Shown in pieces: positions 27,645-35,134 of a stretch of DNA of 64,000 nucleotides. Source of the stretch: Bacteroidota bacterium (GTDB taxonomy: Bacteria > Bacteroidota > Bacteroidia > Chitinophagales > LD1); contig CANJLD010000005.1 of the NCBI GenBank assembly GCA_947475165.1, forward strand, positions 120,546 through 184,545. The letters run 5' to 3'. Position numbers and translations under genes: made by a program. Under the pieces are notes generated by a model. It worked only from the letters and a program-made list of their open reading frames with translations. It was not told where the DNA came from and searched no databases. The stretch's first letter is position 1. Each line of letters begins with the position of its first letter.

Positions 27645-30600
27645 ATGAAACAAAGAATTCTACTCAGCACTATTTTCATCTTTACTACCCTCTTTATTTT
27701 TGCGCAGGATATTACCATTAGCGGTAATGTGCAGGACGATAAAAAGCAGTCGCTGCCGGGAGCTACTGTAATGGTGAAAGGCACCAACATTGGTGTAACT
27801 ACCGATGATGCCGGTAACTACACTATTAAAGTTCCTAAAGATGCGAAAGTGCTTGTGGTAAGCTATATTGGTTTTGACCAAAAGGAAATTGCCATTAACC
27901 CCAATCAAGGCAATTATGTGGTGAACGTAAACATGGCATCGGCTGATGTGGGCTTGAACCAGGTGGTGGTTTCGGCTTCGAAGAAGAAAGAGAAATTGCT
28001 CGATGCGCCCGCTTCTATTTCGGTAATAGGGCAGGATAAACTGGAGCGGAACATTACCACCAGTCCTGTTGAACAATTGAAAACTACCACCGGTGTAGAC
28101 ATTATGCGCACGGGTTTAATTTCGAACAATGTGGTGGTGCGCGGGTTCAATAATATTTTCTCGGGTTCGGTTTTAAATGTGGTGGATAATAGAATTGGTG
28201 CGGTGCCTTCGCTGCGTATTAATGCTTACCAGTTGGTGCCTACCAGCAATTTAGATTACGATAAAATAGAAGTTGTGCGCGGTCCGGCTTCGGCTCTTTA
28301 TGGCCCTAACGCCACATCGGGGGTTATACATATTATGACCAAGTCGCCACTTGAGCAGGAAAAGAAATTTGTAACCACTATTGCCATGACCAGCGGTTTT
28401 ACCGTGCTTGACCAATCGTATAAAAAATACAATAACGGCAAGCTGCTTTCGGGCAATATTATCAATCCTGAATTTCGCCACTCTGGCAAATTGCTGAATG
28501 GCAAACTGGGCTACAAAGTTTCGGGCAGTTATTTTCAGGGGCAGGATTATCCGAACTACGACCCGCGCGAACCTTATGAAGGCGATAGTCTTCTATTCGG
28601 TAGTGCGCGCAATGGAGAAGTGTTTATTCCGGATACGCTTGAAAGATTTACACACGACTCTGCCGGCATTACTATTCTCGATTCGGCACGGCAGGATATT
28701 CGCAGGTTTAAGAAAGACTTCTTTATTCGCAAGTACACGTTTGACGGGCGCATTGATATTAAGCCAACAGACGACATTCTAATTACCGTAAACGGAGGAC
28801 TTGCCGGCACGCATAATGTAGAACTAACCGGTTTGGGTGCAGCACAGGGCGGTGGTTTAGGCAGAGGCTGGATTTACTGGTATTTTCAAACCCGCTTTAA
28901 GTGGAAAAACTTATACGTGCAGTACTTTGTTAACAGCAGCGATGCCGGTAACACTTTCCTTATTCCTCAGTTATCGCCATCGGCACGCAGTGCTTACAGT
29001 TCTGCCAACCCTTACCAGGTTCAGATATTGCTCGATAAATCGAAACTGCATGTTATTCAAATTCAGCACTCTTATAATCCTTTAGATAAGCTGCGGTTTA
29101 TTTATGGTATGGATGTGTTGCTTACCCGCCCCGATACCAAAGGAACTATTAACGGACGTTTTGAAAAACGCGATAACGTAAACCAGGTAGGCGGTTATAT
29201 ACAGGGAGAATACGAGCCGCTTAACTGGCTGAAGATAGTGGGTGCAGTACGTATAGATTACAACAGCATTATTAAAAACGTAGCTGCCAGCCCTCGCGGT
29301 GCAATTGTATTTAAAGTGGCACCTACCCACAGCATTCGTATTACTTACAACCGCGCGTTCGACTCGCCTACTACGCTTAATCAGTTTCTTGATTTATCTA
29401 ACGGCTATATTCCCAACGGTATTAACGTGCGTGGTATTGGAAATCCTTACGGCTGGAACTATAAGTATGACGATGTGAACGGTGGTGTGCAGTTTAGAAG
29501 CGCACCATGGAACAGCCCGAGCGGACAATGGGTAACTTTTGGCGATAAGAGCATTAACACCATCCTGTTCGATTCGCTGATGAGTTATTTGAAAACAAGT
29601 TTCGGAACTCAGTTGAACAACCCTGTGCTCGGTAACAGTTTGGTTAACTCTATGTTTAATGGCATACAAGGCAACGGCTCGGTAGTAAATGCCGAACAGC
29701 TTTCGGTAGATTATGCTAACCTGGCGCAACGCAAAAGTTTCGATACTATTTCTGCCAGCAGCTTTAAAAACCTGAAGAAGATAAACAATTCGTACACCCA
29801 AACTATCGAGCTGGGTTATAAGGGCGTGATAGCCAGCAAGCTTTCTATTCAGTTAGATGCTTATTGGACCCGCGTTAGTAATTATGTAACTGCTCTGACT
29901 TCTGCCTCGGGTGCTGTGTTGCTTGACCACAATAGTTATTTAGGTGGCGGCTCGTACGATGCGCTGGGCAATTTTATGATTGACACTAACGGTTTGTTAT
30001 ACAAAAACCTTTATGCCAATGGCGGAACACTCAACAGTATTTTGGTAAGCACTTTAGATGGTGCCGGTGCGTTGCAGAACTCTACTATTGTTCCATCTAT
30101 ACCGGGCAGTGTGTGGGATGAGTTGATTGTGCTTTCATACAATTTTCCGCTGGGAACCATTACCCCTAACGATGACCAGTTGGTAAAATCTGATTACCTG
30201 CTTACTTACAAAAACGTGGGCCGCTTAGATGTGTTTGGTATTGACTTGGGCTTGCAATACGATGCAGTGCAAACCGAACAGCACAACGTTACTTTTGGTG
30301 CTAACATGAGTTGGGTAGATAAAGACAAATTCGTTCTTAGTTCTGGCGAAACTATTTACCTGAACGCGCCTAAGTTTAAAACCAGTTTCAGCTTTGACCA
30401 TAACTTAAAGAAGAGCGGCTTTGGCTACGGTTTAAGTTTCCGTTACCAAATGGGTTACCATGCCAACTCTTCGGTTTACGAGGGCGATGTAAAACCTACT
30501 TACCTGCTCGATGCACGGGTAAGCTACCGTCCTTCGTTTTACAAAGGCCTGTTGCTTTCGGTTAACGTAAATAATGTGACCAATTACCAGTGGCAGAGTT

Positions 30601-30659
30601 TCCCGGGCACACCGCTTATGGGAACCTCGTTTTACGCTCGTGCGCAGGTTACATTCTAA
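27645..30659 (+). CDS. TonB-dependent receptor with N-terminal carboxypeptidase-like domain
   Basis: This 1004-aa outer-membrane protein has a signal peptide (LLSTIFIFTTLFIFAQ), then a CarboxypepD_reg-like domain (ITISGNVQDDKKQSLPGATVMVKGTNIGVTTDDAGNYTIKV, residues 23-110), a TonB-dependent plug (VVVSASKKKEKLLDAPASISVIG, then VVVRGFNN, and YDKIEVVRGPASALYGPNATSGVIHI around residues 205-225) and a beta-barrel with a terminal aromatic residue (ARAQVTF). By length and plug it is a siderophore/vitamin-type or glycan receptor rather than a SusC protein, since no SusD partner follows. The ligand is unknown. Confidence 0.92.
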   Translation: MKQRILLSTIFIFTTLFIFAQDITISGNVQDDKKQSLPGATVMVKGTNIGVTTDDAGNYTIKVPKDAKVLVVSYIGFDQKEIAINPNQGNYVVNVNMASADVGLNQVVVSASKKKEKLLDAPASISVIGQDKLERNITTSPVEQLKTTTGVDIMRTGLISNNVVVRGFNNIFSGSVLNVVDNRIGAVPSLRINAYQLVPTSNLDYDKIEVVRGPASALYGPNATSGVIHIMTKSPLEQEKKFVTTIAMTSGFTVLDQSYKKYNNGKLLSGNIINPEFRHSGKLLNGKLGYKVSGSYFQGQDYPNYDPREPYEGDSLLFGSARNGEVFIPDTLERFTHDSAGITILDSARQDIRRFKKDFFIRKYTFDGRIDIKPTDDILITVNGGLAGTHNVELTGLGAAQGGGLGRGWIYWYFQTRFKWKNLYVQYFVNSSDAGNTFLIPQLSPSARSAYSSANPYQVQILLDKSKLHVIQIQHSYNPLDKLRFIYGMDVLLTRPDTKGTINGRFEKRDNVNQVGGYIQGEYEPLNWLKIVGAVRIDYNSIIKNVAASPRGAIVFKVAPTHSIRITYNRAFDSPTTLNQFLDLSNGYIPNGINVRGIGNPYGWNYKYDDVNGGVQFRSAPWNSPSGQWVTFGDKSINTILFDSLMSYLKTSFGTQLNNPVLGNSLVNSMFNGIQGNGSVVNAEQLSVDYANLAQRKSFDTISASSFKNLKKINNSYTQTIELGYKGVIASKLSIQLDAYWTRVSNYVTALTSASGAVLLDHNSYLGGGSYDALGNFMIDTNGLLYKNLYANGGTLNSILVSTLDGAGALQNSTIVPSIPGSVWDELIVLSYNFPLGTITPNDDQLVKSDYLLTYKNVGRLDVFGIDLGLQYDAVQTEQHNVTFGANMSWVDKDKFVLSSGETIYLNAPKFKTSFSFDHNLKKSGFGYGLSFRYQMGYHANSSVYEGDVKPTYLLDARVSYRPSFYKGLLLSVNVNNVTNYQWQSFPGTPLMGTSFYARAQVTF

Positions 30660-30665
30660 AGGTTA

Positions 30666-30722
30666 GGCGATTCATGAATCGCCCCTGCAAAAAAAAGGCG
30701 CGGATTTATTCGCGCCTTTTTT
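30666..30722 (+). terminator. Palindrome plus rho-independent terminator after the TonB receptor
   Basis: The 18-bp perfect palindrome GGCGATTCATGAATCGCC is at 30666-30683. It is followed by a GGCGCG (30697-30702), GATTTATT, CGCGCC (30711-30716) stem-loop flanked by an A-run and a T-run, which makes a strong bidirectional terminator 38 bp after the stop codon. Confidence 0.85.
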
Positions 30723-30754
30723 ATTGCCTCACCCTGTCTGCGCTTCGCTTGACA

Positions 30755-30821
30755 TCCCTCTCCACTGCGGTGGAGAGGGAGAATTCGCTCCGGCTGTTAG
30801 CCCCCTTTAGGGGGTTGGGGG
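30755..30821. repeat. Intergenic inverted repeats (TCCCTCTCCAC and CCCCCTTTAGGGGG)
   Basis: TCCCTCTCCAC (30755-30765) and GTGGAGAGGGA (30770-30780) form an 11-bp perfect hairpin with TGCG loop. A second palindrome CCCCCTTTAGGGGG, followed by TTGGGGGTT, ends at 30821. A related CCCTTTAGGGG is at 39797-39807. Both motifs look like dispersed intergenic palindromes. Confidence 0.65.
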
Positions 30822-31802
30822 TTAATAAAACACCTTCCCCCGCACCGTAATACTAACCGGATTAGGGCTCCCGGTGTTCTGCAGTACAATAAAATTAGTA
30901 GTGCCGGCAATATAGCCAAGGTCAACTGCCTTTTCATCGAGCGTAGTACCGGGGTCAACGGTTTTAAACGGACCGGAGAACATGCCCAGCATATTGCTGA
31001 AACCGATATTAAGCTGCGCACCGTTCGATGCACCGCTGGTAATTACATAGCGGCTGTTTTCGTTTACCTCGGGCGAAAATGTATCGCCTGTAAAGGTAGC
31101 GCTGGCAATAGTGATAGTTTCATCTTCATCGGGTATTGGGCCGCCACCGGTTTGGTCAATAGAGCGGGCGTGTAAATAATAATCGTGCAGCTCGGGATTG
31201 TTGGTTACGTAAAATTTCATTACCACATCTAACTGCTCGGTTAAAAGTTCCATAGCCTGAACAAACAACCGGTCCACCTGCTCACCGCTGGCCTGGCGCT
31301 CGCCACGCGCATCAAAAGGTGCTTCGAGTTGAATAAAATAAGCTGCAAGTGCTGTGTCGAGTGCATCTACATCGGCAGCTACTACACCAAAAGGTGCAAG
31401 CAGTGCTTTAATAGGTTCGGCAATAGTATGTACCCGTTTCATCTTTATATACAAATCGCTGTCGCGCGTGTTAGGTGGCTGAAGGTCGCTGCGCTGAAAC
31501 TCACACTTTTTGCGCAGCACCGGGTTGGGCACTGTAATAGTATAATACGCCACACACGCTGCCGCCACTTCAAAACCTTTGTCTTCCGCATCGGTTCGCA
31601 GGTTTCGTTTTAGTTCGGTGCTGCCGGTAATAGGCGCACTGGCATCTTCTTCCTCAGCTAATATCTCATCAATTTTAGCAATGAATGCCGGCTGAAGAGT
31701 AGCCGCAATAACCGGAGTAGAGGCAAGCTCCGAAGTTTTTTTGTTTAGAAAGGTTTTCACTTTCACAAACATGCCTACGTGTTCAATTTGACTGTCGTCC
31801 AT
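30822..31802 (-). CDS. Hypothetical two-part protein, no signal peptide
   Basis: This 326-aa protein (ATG at 31802) is not one I recognise. The first 200 residues are mostly helical and acidic (AFIAKIDEILAEEEDASAPI, then LKRNLRTDAEDKGFEVAAACVAYYT), with ADVDALDTALAAYFIQLE, then VDRLFVQAMELLTEQLDVV. The last 100 are glycine/threonine-rich and strand-like (FTGDTFSPEVNENSRYVI, then MLGMFSGPFKTVDPGTTL, ending SITVRGKVFY). The split suggests a helical N-domain and a beta-sandwich C-domain. No export signal or catalytic motif is evident. It is preceded by tandem array B and has no operon partners. Confidence 0.55.
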   Translation of the reverse strand: MDDSQIEHVGMFVKVKTFLNKKTSELASTPVIAATLQPAFIAKIDEILAEEEDASAPITGSTELKRNLRTDAEDKGFEVAAACVAYYTITVPNPVLRKKCEFQRSDLQPPNTRDSDLYIKMKRVHTIAEPIKALLAPFGVVAADVDALDTALAAYFIQLEAPFDARGERQASGEQVDRLFVQAMELLTEQLDVVMKFYVTNNPELHDYYLHARSIDQTGGGPIPDEDETITIASATFTGDTFSPEVNENSRYVITSGASNGAQLNIGFSNMLGMFSGPFKTVDPGTTLDEKAVDLGYIAGTTNFIVLQNTGSPNPVSITVRGKVFY

Positions 31803-31903
31803 AGTGTTTAAATTTTAGAGTGAATTAATTTTTATGTAAACCTATGGCAGGGCACACGCATCAGAAAACTTTTGCCTTTGTTCCGCAAAATATTTTCAAA
31901 AAC

Positions 31904-32134
31904 TTGCCGTTATGGGAATTCCGATTGCTGTTATAGGAAGTAAAGTTGCTGTTACAGGAAGAACACTTGCCGTTATAGAAAGGCAATTTGCTGTTATAGT
32001 AATTTATCTTGCTGTTATGGGAAATAACGTGGTTGTTATGGGAAGAAAACTTGCTGTTATAGGAAGCAAAGTTGCTGTTATGGGAAGAGCACTTGCTGCT
32101 ATGGGAAGTAAAGTTGCTGTTATAGGAAGAAATA
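31904..32134. repeat. 21-bp tandem array B (11 units)
   Basis: Eleven uninterrupted 21-bp units fill 31904-32134. The consensus is TTGCTGTTATRGGAAGNAA plus two bases. Variation is scattered, so the array is old or selected for structure. No stops occur on either strand, which produces seven-residue periodic open frames (AVIGSKV, LPITATL) that I regard as spurious. It lies 101 bp upstream of the minus-strand gene at 30822-31802 and 107 bp upstream of the HTH gene at 32242. Confidence 0.9.
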
Positions 32135-32241
32135 AAGATAGTTGAAGTGATATAAATACAACTTCAAGCTTAGTAATTGATATTAGCAATAACATAATTG
32201 CCATTTTCTATAGATTAAATCAACCTCCTAAATAAAAACCC

Positions 32242-32622
32242 ATGGGAAGAAATAATCCAAACGACAAATCGGTGCCCGATATGGGCAAAATAGTAAGCGA
32301 TTTATTAGAAAGCAAACACATGACTCAGGCAGACCTGGCAAAAAAGTTGGGTTGGTATGAAACAGCTATTACCCGGTTGCTGAAAAAGCGAAACTGGAAT
32401 ATGTTTGAATTGAAAGAAGTAGGCCAAGCTATTAACGAAGACCTGTTTGACCTTTGCAAACCTGCCACTAAAGAAGTTATGGTTCCTGCCAGTGAATTAA
32501 CGGATGCGCTGAACCAAAAACAGGCATGGGAAGAGAAATATAATAAGCTAATGATAAAATATAATTTACTGGAAGCTAAACATGAAGGCGCACTGGAGGC
32601 TATGGAGAGTATGAAGAAGTAA
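32242..32622 (+). CDS. Small HTH (XRE-like) DNA-binding protein with coiled-coil tail
   Basis: This 126-aa protein has an N-terminal helix-turn-helix of the Cro/XRE type: MGKIVSDLLESKHMTQADLAKKLGWYETAITRLLKKRNWNMFELKEVGQAI (residues 14-64), with the QADLAKKLG turn typical. The tail (about residues 85-126, DALNQKQAWEEKYNKLMIKYNLLEAKHEGALEAME) is a likely coiled coil for dimerisation. No signal peptide. A regulatory role is likely; the target is unknown. It sits between array B and the 16-bp inverted repeat at 32654-32693. Confidence 0.78.
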   Translation: MGRNNPNDKSVPDMGKIVSDLLESKHMTQADLAKKLGWYETAITRLLKKRNWNMFELKEVGQAINEDLFDLCKPATKEVMVPASELTDALNQKQAWEEKYNKLMIKYNLLEAKHEGALEAMESMKK

Positions 32623-32642
32623 AAACGTTTGCTTTATTAAAG

Positions 32643-32712
32643 TTCTCAGACTTGCGCATTTTGTACTGTAGGCACCGACAGTACAAAATGCGCGGAAGTT
32701 GGGGTGTGAGAA
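32643..32712. repeat. Perfect 16-bp inverted repeat with 8-nt loop
   Basis: GCGCATTTTGTACTGT (32654-32669) is exactly complementary to ACAGTACAAAATGCGC (32678-32693) around AGGCACCG. Outside it TTCTCA (32643-32648) pairs with TGAGAA (32707-32712), and CTT/AAG extend it, giving a long hairpin with bulges. There is no T-run, so it is not a typical terminator. Its position, directly before the first 12-bp direct repeat at 32749, suggests it belongs to the cassette-like module. Confidence 0.7.
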
Positions 32713-32748
32713 TCAAATGCTTATGTTTAGACTTGCGTATATTTCTAA

Positions 32749-32760
32749 GTTAGCGGCAAC
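32749..32760 (+). repeat. Left 12-bp direct repeat of the cassette-like module
   Basis: GTTAGCGGCAAC, identical to 35126-35137. It lies 43 bp before the ATG of the first module gene. Preceded by CTAA and followed by CGTATGG. Confidence 0.7.
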
Positions 32761-32802
32761 CGTATGGCGTATATTTTCACATCATAGTTTAAAGTTTTGG
32801 TA

Positions 32803-33276
32803 ATGACAAAAGACGAGATGACGGACTTTATTGAAAAGTATCTGTCCGACAAAATTAGTAGTGACTTGATAGAGGAGTGCGACAACTTTCCAAATCCACC
32901 GACAGAACATGAATGGATTTCACACATTGAGAACTTGGTTAAGTCGGGACACCTGCTCGAACATCCTAGCCGGACACACATAGTCGCACGTAAGCCGACA
33001 GTTAAGCAAGTAACTAATATTGACAATGCAGTTAAGGACAGTGTAGTCATATCTCATTCGCGTTTTGACAAATCGCCTGTTGTAACTAATATTAAAAATA
33101 GTCCTAGCCAACCGACAAGCCAACCCGACAATCAAGACGAGATTAAATCTACTCTATCAAAAGTTTGGGATTGGTTTTCTAAATTTTGGTGGATAGTTGT
33201 ATCTGCTGTTGTTGGCGCGCTTGCAAAGTTTGGTTTTGACCACAACTGGTTTGGTATTGCTGACAAACTCAAATAA
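32803..33276 (+). CDS. Small protein with C-terminal membrane anchor (first gene of the cassette-like module)
   Basis: I choose the ATG at 32803 (157 aa) rather than the TTG two codons earlier. The N-terminal two-thirds is soluble and polar (MTKDEMTDFIEKYLSDKISS, then EWISHIENLVKSGHLL), followed by a serine/proline-rich linker (SPSQPTSQPDNQDE). The last 35 residues hold a single hydrophobic helix, WWIVVSAVVGALAKFG, preceded by aromatic residues (VWDWFSKFW), ending GIADKLK. The topology would be a tail-anchored protein facing the cytoplasm. I do not recognise the family. It is followed after 6 bp by a strong hairpin and then by the nuclease-like gene, so the two may form a pair; a membrane-acting effector or sensor is conceivable but unproven. 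Confidence 0.6.
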   Translation: MTKDEMTDFIEKYLSDKISSDLIEECDNFPNPPTEHEWISHIENLVKSGHLLEHPSRTHIVARKPTVKQVTNIDNAVKDSVVISHSRFDKSPVVTNIKNSPSQPTSQPDNQDEIKSTLSKVWDWFSKFWWIVVSAVVGALAKFGFDHNWFGIADKLK

Positions 33277-33282
33277 ATAAAT

Positions 33283-33309
33283 ACGGCTGCCGCTAAAAGC
33301 GGCAGCCGT
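33283..33309. terminator. Perfect 12-bp hairpin between the two module genes
   Basis: ACGGCTGCCGCT (33283-33294), AAA, AGCGGCAGCCGT (33298-33309). It starts 6 bp after the first gene's stop and ends 7 bp before the second gene's ATG. It has no T-run. The sequence resembles the two ends of the attC-like element at 34993-35134 (ACGGCAGCCGCTAAC ... GTTAGCGGC) fused without the middle, so it may be a collapsed recombination site as well as a terminator. Confidence 0.65.
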
Positions 33310-33316
33310 GTCATTC

Positions 33317-34972
33317 ATGGGATATAATCCGACCGACATATTTACCCAAAGCGACTTACAAAGACTGACCACTTCCAATTCAGTCAATGGCGATATTGTC
33401 ATTCGGGGAGAGCACTTGAAGACATTAGAAAATGTTGAAGCGATAAATGGTTTTCTCGGCATTAGCGATTCGACTTTAGAATCCTTAGGCAACCTAACCG
33501 AAATTACAGGCGACTTCTGGACTAGCTTTTACACAATATTTTCACCGCTAAAATCCCTTGGCAGACTTGAGAAAATAGGTGGTGATGCCTCTTTCAGGTA
33601 TTCTAATCTTTCCGACTTAGGAAACCTAAAATATGTAGGCGGCAAATTGAGTTTGAGAGATACACCAATTTCTAACTTAGGACAGCTTCAATTTGTTGGT
33701 GGTGACCTTTACTTACCCAAACGATTAAAAGACACCATTGATTTAAATGATGTTCATGTAGTGGGTAAAATTCAATTTTGGAATGACAGTAAAAGCAAAA
33801 AACAAATTGTTGACAAAGCTAGTCTTGGCTTAAAAAAATCAGAAATACCCATTCCTTACTGGGCGCATCAATATGTTTATTCGATAGACGCACTTACAAA
33901 CGCAAGTGGTGAGCAAAAAAAATATTACGACCATTTTAAAAATCTGTTTTTGAATAATGTCTTTAACGACATTGAGGGCAATGACAACTACACTTTCATT
34001 TTATACTACGACCTTATTAGAGAATACAACCAGCACAAGGACATAAGCATTCTTCAGCAGCAATTCGACAATCTAGAAAAATACTATCCTAAGACAGGGA
34101 ATTACACCTCACTTTCAATCATTGACGAATTTGAAAAGCAGTCTGATTATGAGAGTGCATGGAAATTCCTGAAGCGTAGAGAGTATATATCCGTTCAAAC
34201 AGTTTGGAAGTATGAGCAAAAACTAAAGCGAAAACTTTTAGATGGCGATTTAATGGTGAGGTTAGGTGGATTTAGTCATTTGACAGATTTTGGTCAAAAC
34301 AATATCGAAGCTATCAAACCATTTGCGGAAAAATATTTGCAGACATACGAAAAGGAGAAAAACTCAAATTTCTTTGACTTATTTTTTGATGCGGACAGGC
34401 TTTACAAGGCATCAAACGACAATGTTTATTTAGCAGAGTATTATCACAAGTTCTATTTAAGTGAATCAGAGTATCACCACTACAAATCTATTGACGACAA
34501 TCAACAAGCGCTACACGATTCTATAACGACCAAGCATGTTGTAGAGAAAGCCATATTAAATCAGTTTAGACTAATCCTTAAAAAAGCGGAGGACTTGTAT
34601 AGAGCTGAGATAGGAATGCCGAAAATTGGAGAGGGTTGGATTAGTGAAACAGAACTCTTTTATAAAATCAAAGACACGTTTACAGATTATGAAGTCATAC
34701 ACCAAGGAAATCCTGACTGGCTGGGCAGACAACGTCTAGATATTTACTTCCCAATTTTAAATATTGGAATTGAATATCAAGGTCTGCAACACTATGAACC
34801 AGTTGAGTATTTCGGTGGCAAGGAAGCATTTGAAAAAAACTTAGAGCGCGATGAGAAAAAAAGAAAACTCTGTGAAGTCAATAACTGTGTTTTAATTTAC
34901 GTGAATGAAAAGTATGACTTTGACAAAGTAGTATTAGAAATAAAAGAAAAGATTCAAATCATTAACGGGTGA
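33317..34972 (+). CDS. Leucine-rich repeat / helical / PD-(D/E)XK nuclease-like protein (second gene of the cassette-like module)
   Basis: I use the ATG at 33317 (551 aa); a GTG nine bases earlier overlaps the hairpin. Residues about 25-140 contain leucine-rich-type repeats of roughly 20-25 residues (LGNLTEITGDF, LGRLEKIGGDAS, LGNLKYVGGKLSL, LGQLQFVGGDLYL). Residues 150-420 are helical. The C-terminal about 110 residues have a PD-(D/E)XK look: PKIGEGWISETELFYKI, then RQRLDIYF with D near 475, NIGIEYQG with E and Q near 486 and 488, QHY, then a K/R-rich helix (NLERDEKKRKLCEVNNC) and a strand VLIYV. This arrangement resembles Vsr/MutH-like and restriction-type nucleases. Function is inferred: nucleic-acid cleavage, possibly in defence. 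Base composition is A+T-richer than in neighbouring genes. Confidence 0.7.
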   Translation: MGYNPTDIFTQSDLQRLTTSNSVNGDIVIRGEHLKTLENVEAINGFLGISDSTLESLGNLTEITGDFWTSFYTIFSPLKSLGRLEKIGGDASFRYSNLSDLGNLKYVGGKLSLRDTPISNLGQLQFVGGDLYLPKRLKDTIDLNDVHVVGKIQFWNDSKSKKQIVDKASLGLKKSEIPIPYWAHQYVYSIDALTNASGEQKKYYDHFKNLFLNNVFNDIEGNDNYTFILYYDLIREYNQHKDISILQQQFDNLEKYYPKTGNYTSLSIIDEFEKQSDYESAWKFLKRREYISVQTVWKYEQKLKRKLLDGDLMVRLGGFSHLTDFGQNNIEAIKPFAEKYLQTYEKEKNSNFFDLFFDADRLYKASNDNVYLAEYYHKFYLSESEYHHYKSIDDNQQALHDSITTKHVVEKAILNQFRLILKKAEDLYRAEIGMPKIGEGWISETELFYKIKDTFTDYEVIHQGNPDWLGRQRLDIYFPILNIGIEYQGLQHYEPVEYFGGKEAFEKNLERDEKKRKLCEVNNCVLIYVNEKYDFDKVVLEIKEKIQIING

Positions 34973-34998
34973 CACATTCATACGACAGAAGAACGGCA

Positions 34999-35134
34999 GC
35001 CGCTAACATCGCATTACCGAAAGCGGGGGTGAAGTAGTTAGTGGTAGCTTTGTTCATTCTTTTTAGTTTAGTGTTTACGGATAAGTAGGCGCATTTTTAA
35101 CCGCGCCTTCGGCAATCCGTAAAACGTTAGCGGC
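34999..35134 (+). other. attC-like 136-bp imperfect palindrome after the nuclease-like gene
   Basis: The ends GCCGCTAAC (34999-35007) and GTTAGCGGC (35126-35134) are 9-bp complements. Inside, TTTACGGAT (35074-35082) pairs with ATCCGTAAA (35115-35123), and GGCGC (35088-35092) with GCGCC (35102-35106). It begins 26 bp after the stop codon. Integron attC sites range from about 57 to 141 bp, end in complementary core sites and fold as single strands. Classical cores are RYYYAAC and GTTRRRY; here they are CGCTAAC and GTTAGCG, so the fit is partial. The right end carries the 12-bp direct repeat that is also at 32749. Confidence 0.55.

Noticed and set aside
29394..29801. 135-codon antisense frame inside the TonB receptor
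   Set aside because: Typical shadow of a long GC-balanced gene; no start context and the sense frame is a clear receptor.
27645..30659. SusC-type receptor
   Set aside because: No SusD-like lipoprotein follows and no SusC-specific plug signature was seen, so I call it only a TonB-dependent receptor.
31912..32204. Open frames over array B on both strands
   Set aside because: Same reason: periodic translation of a 21-bp tandem repeat.
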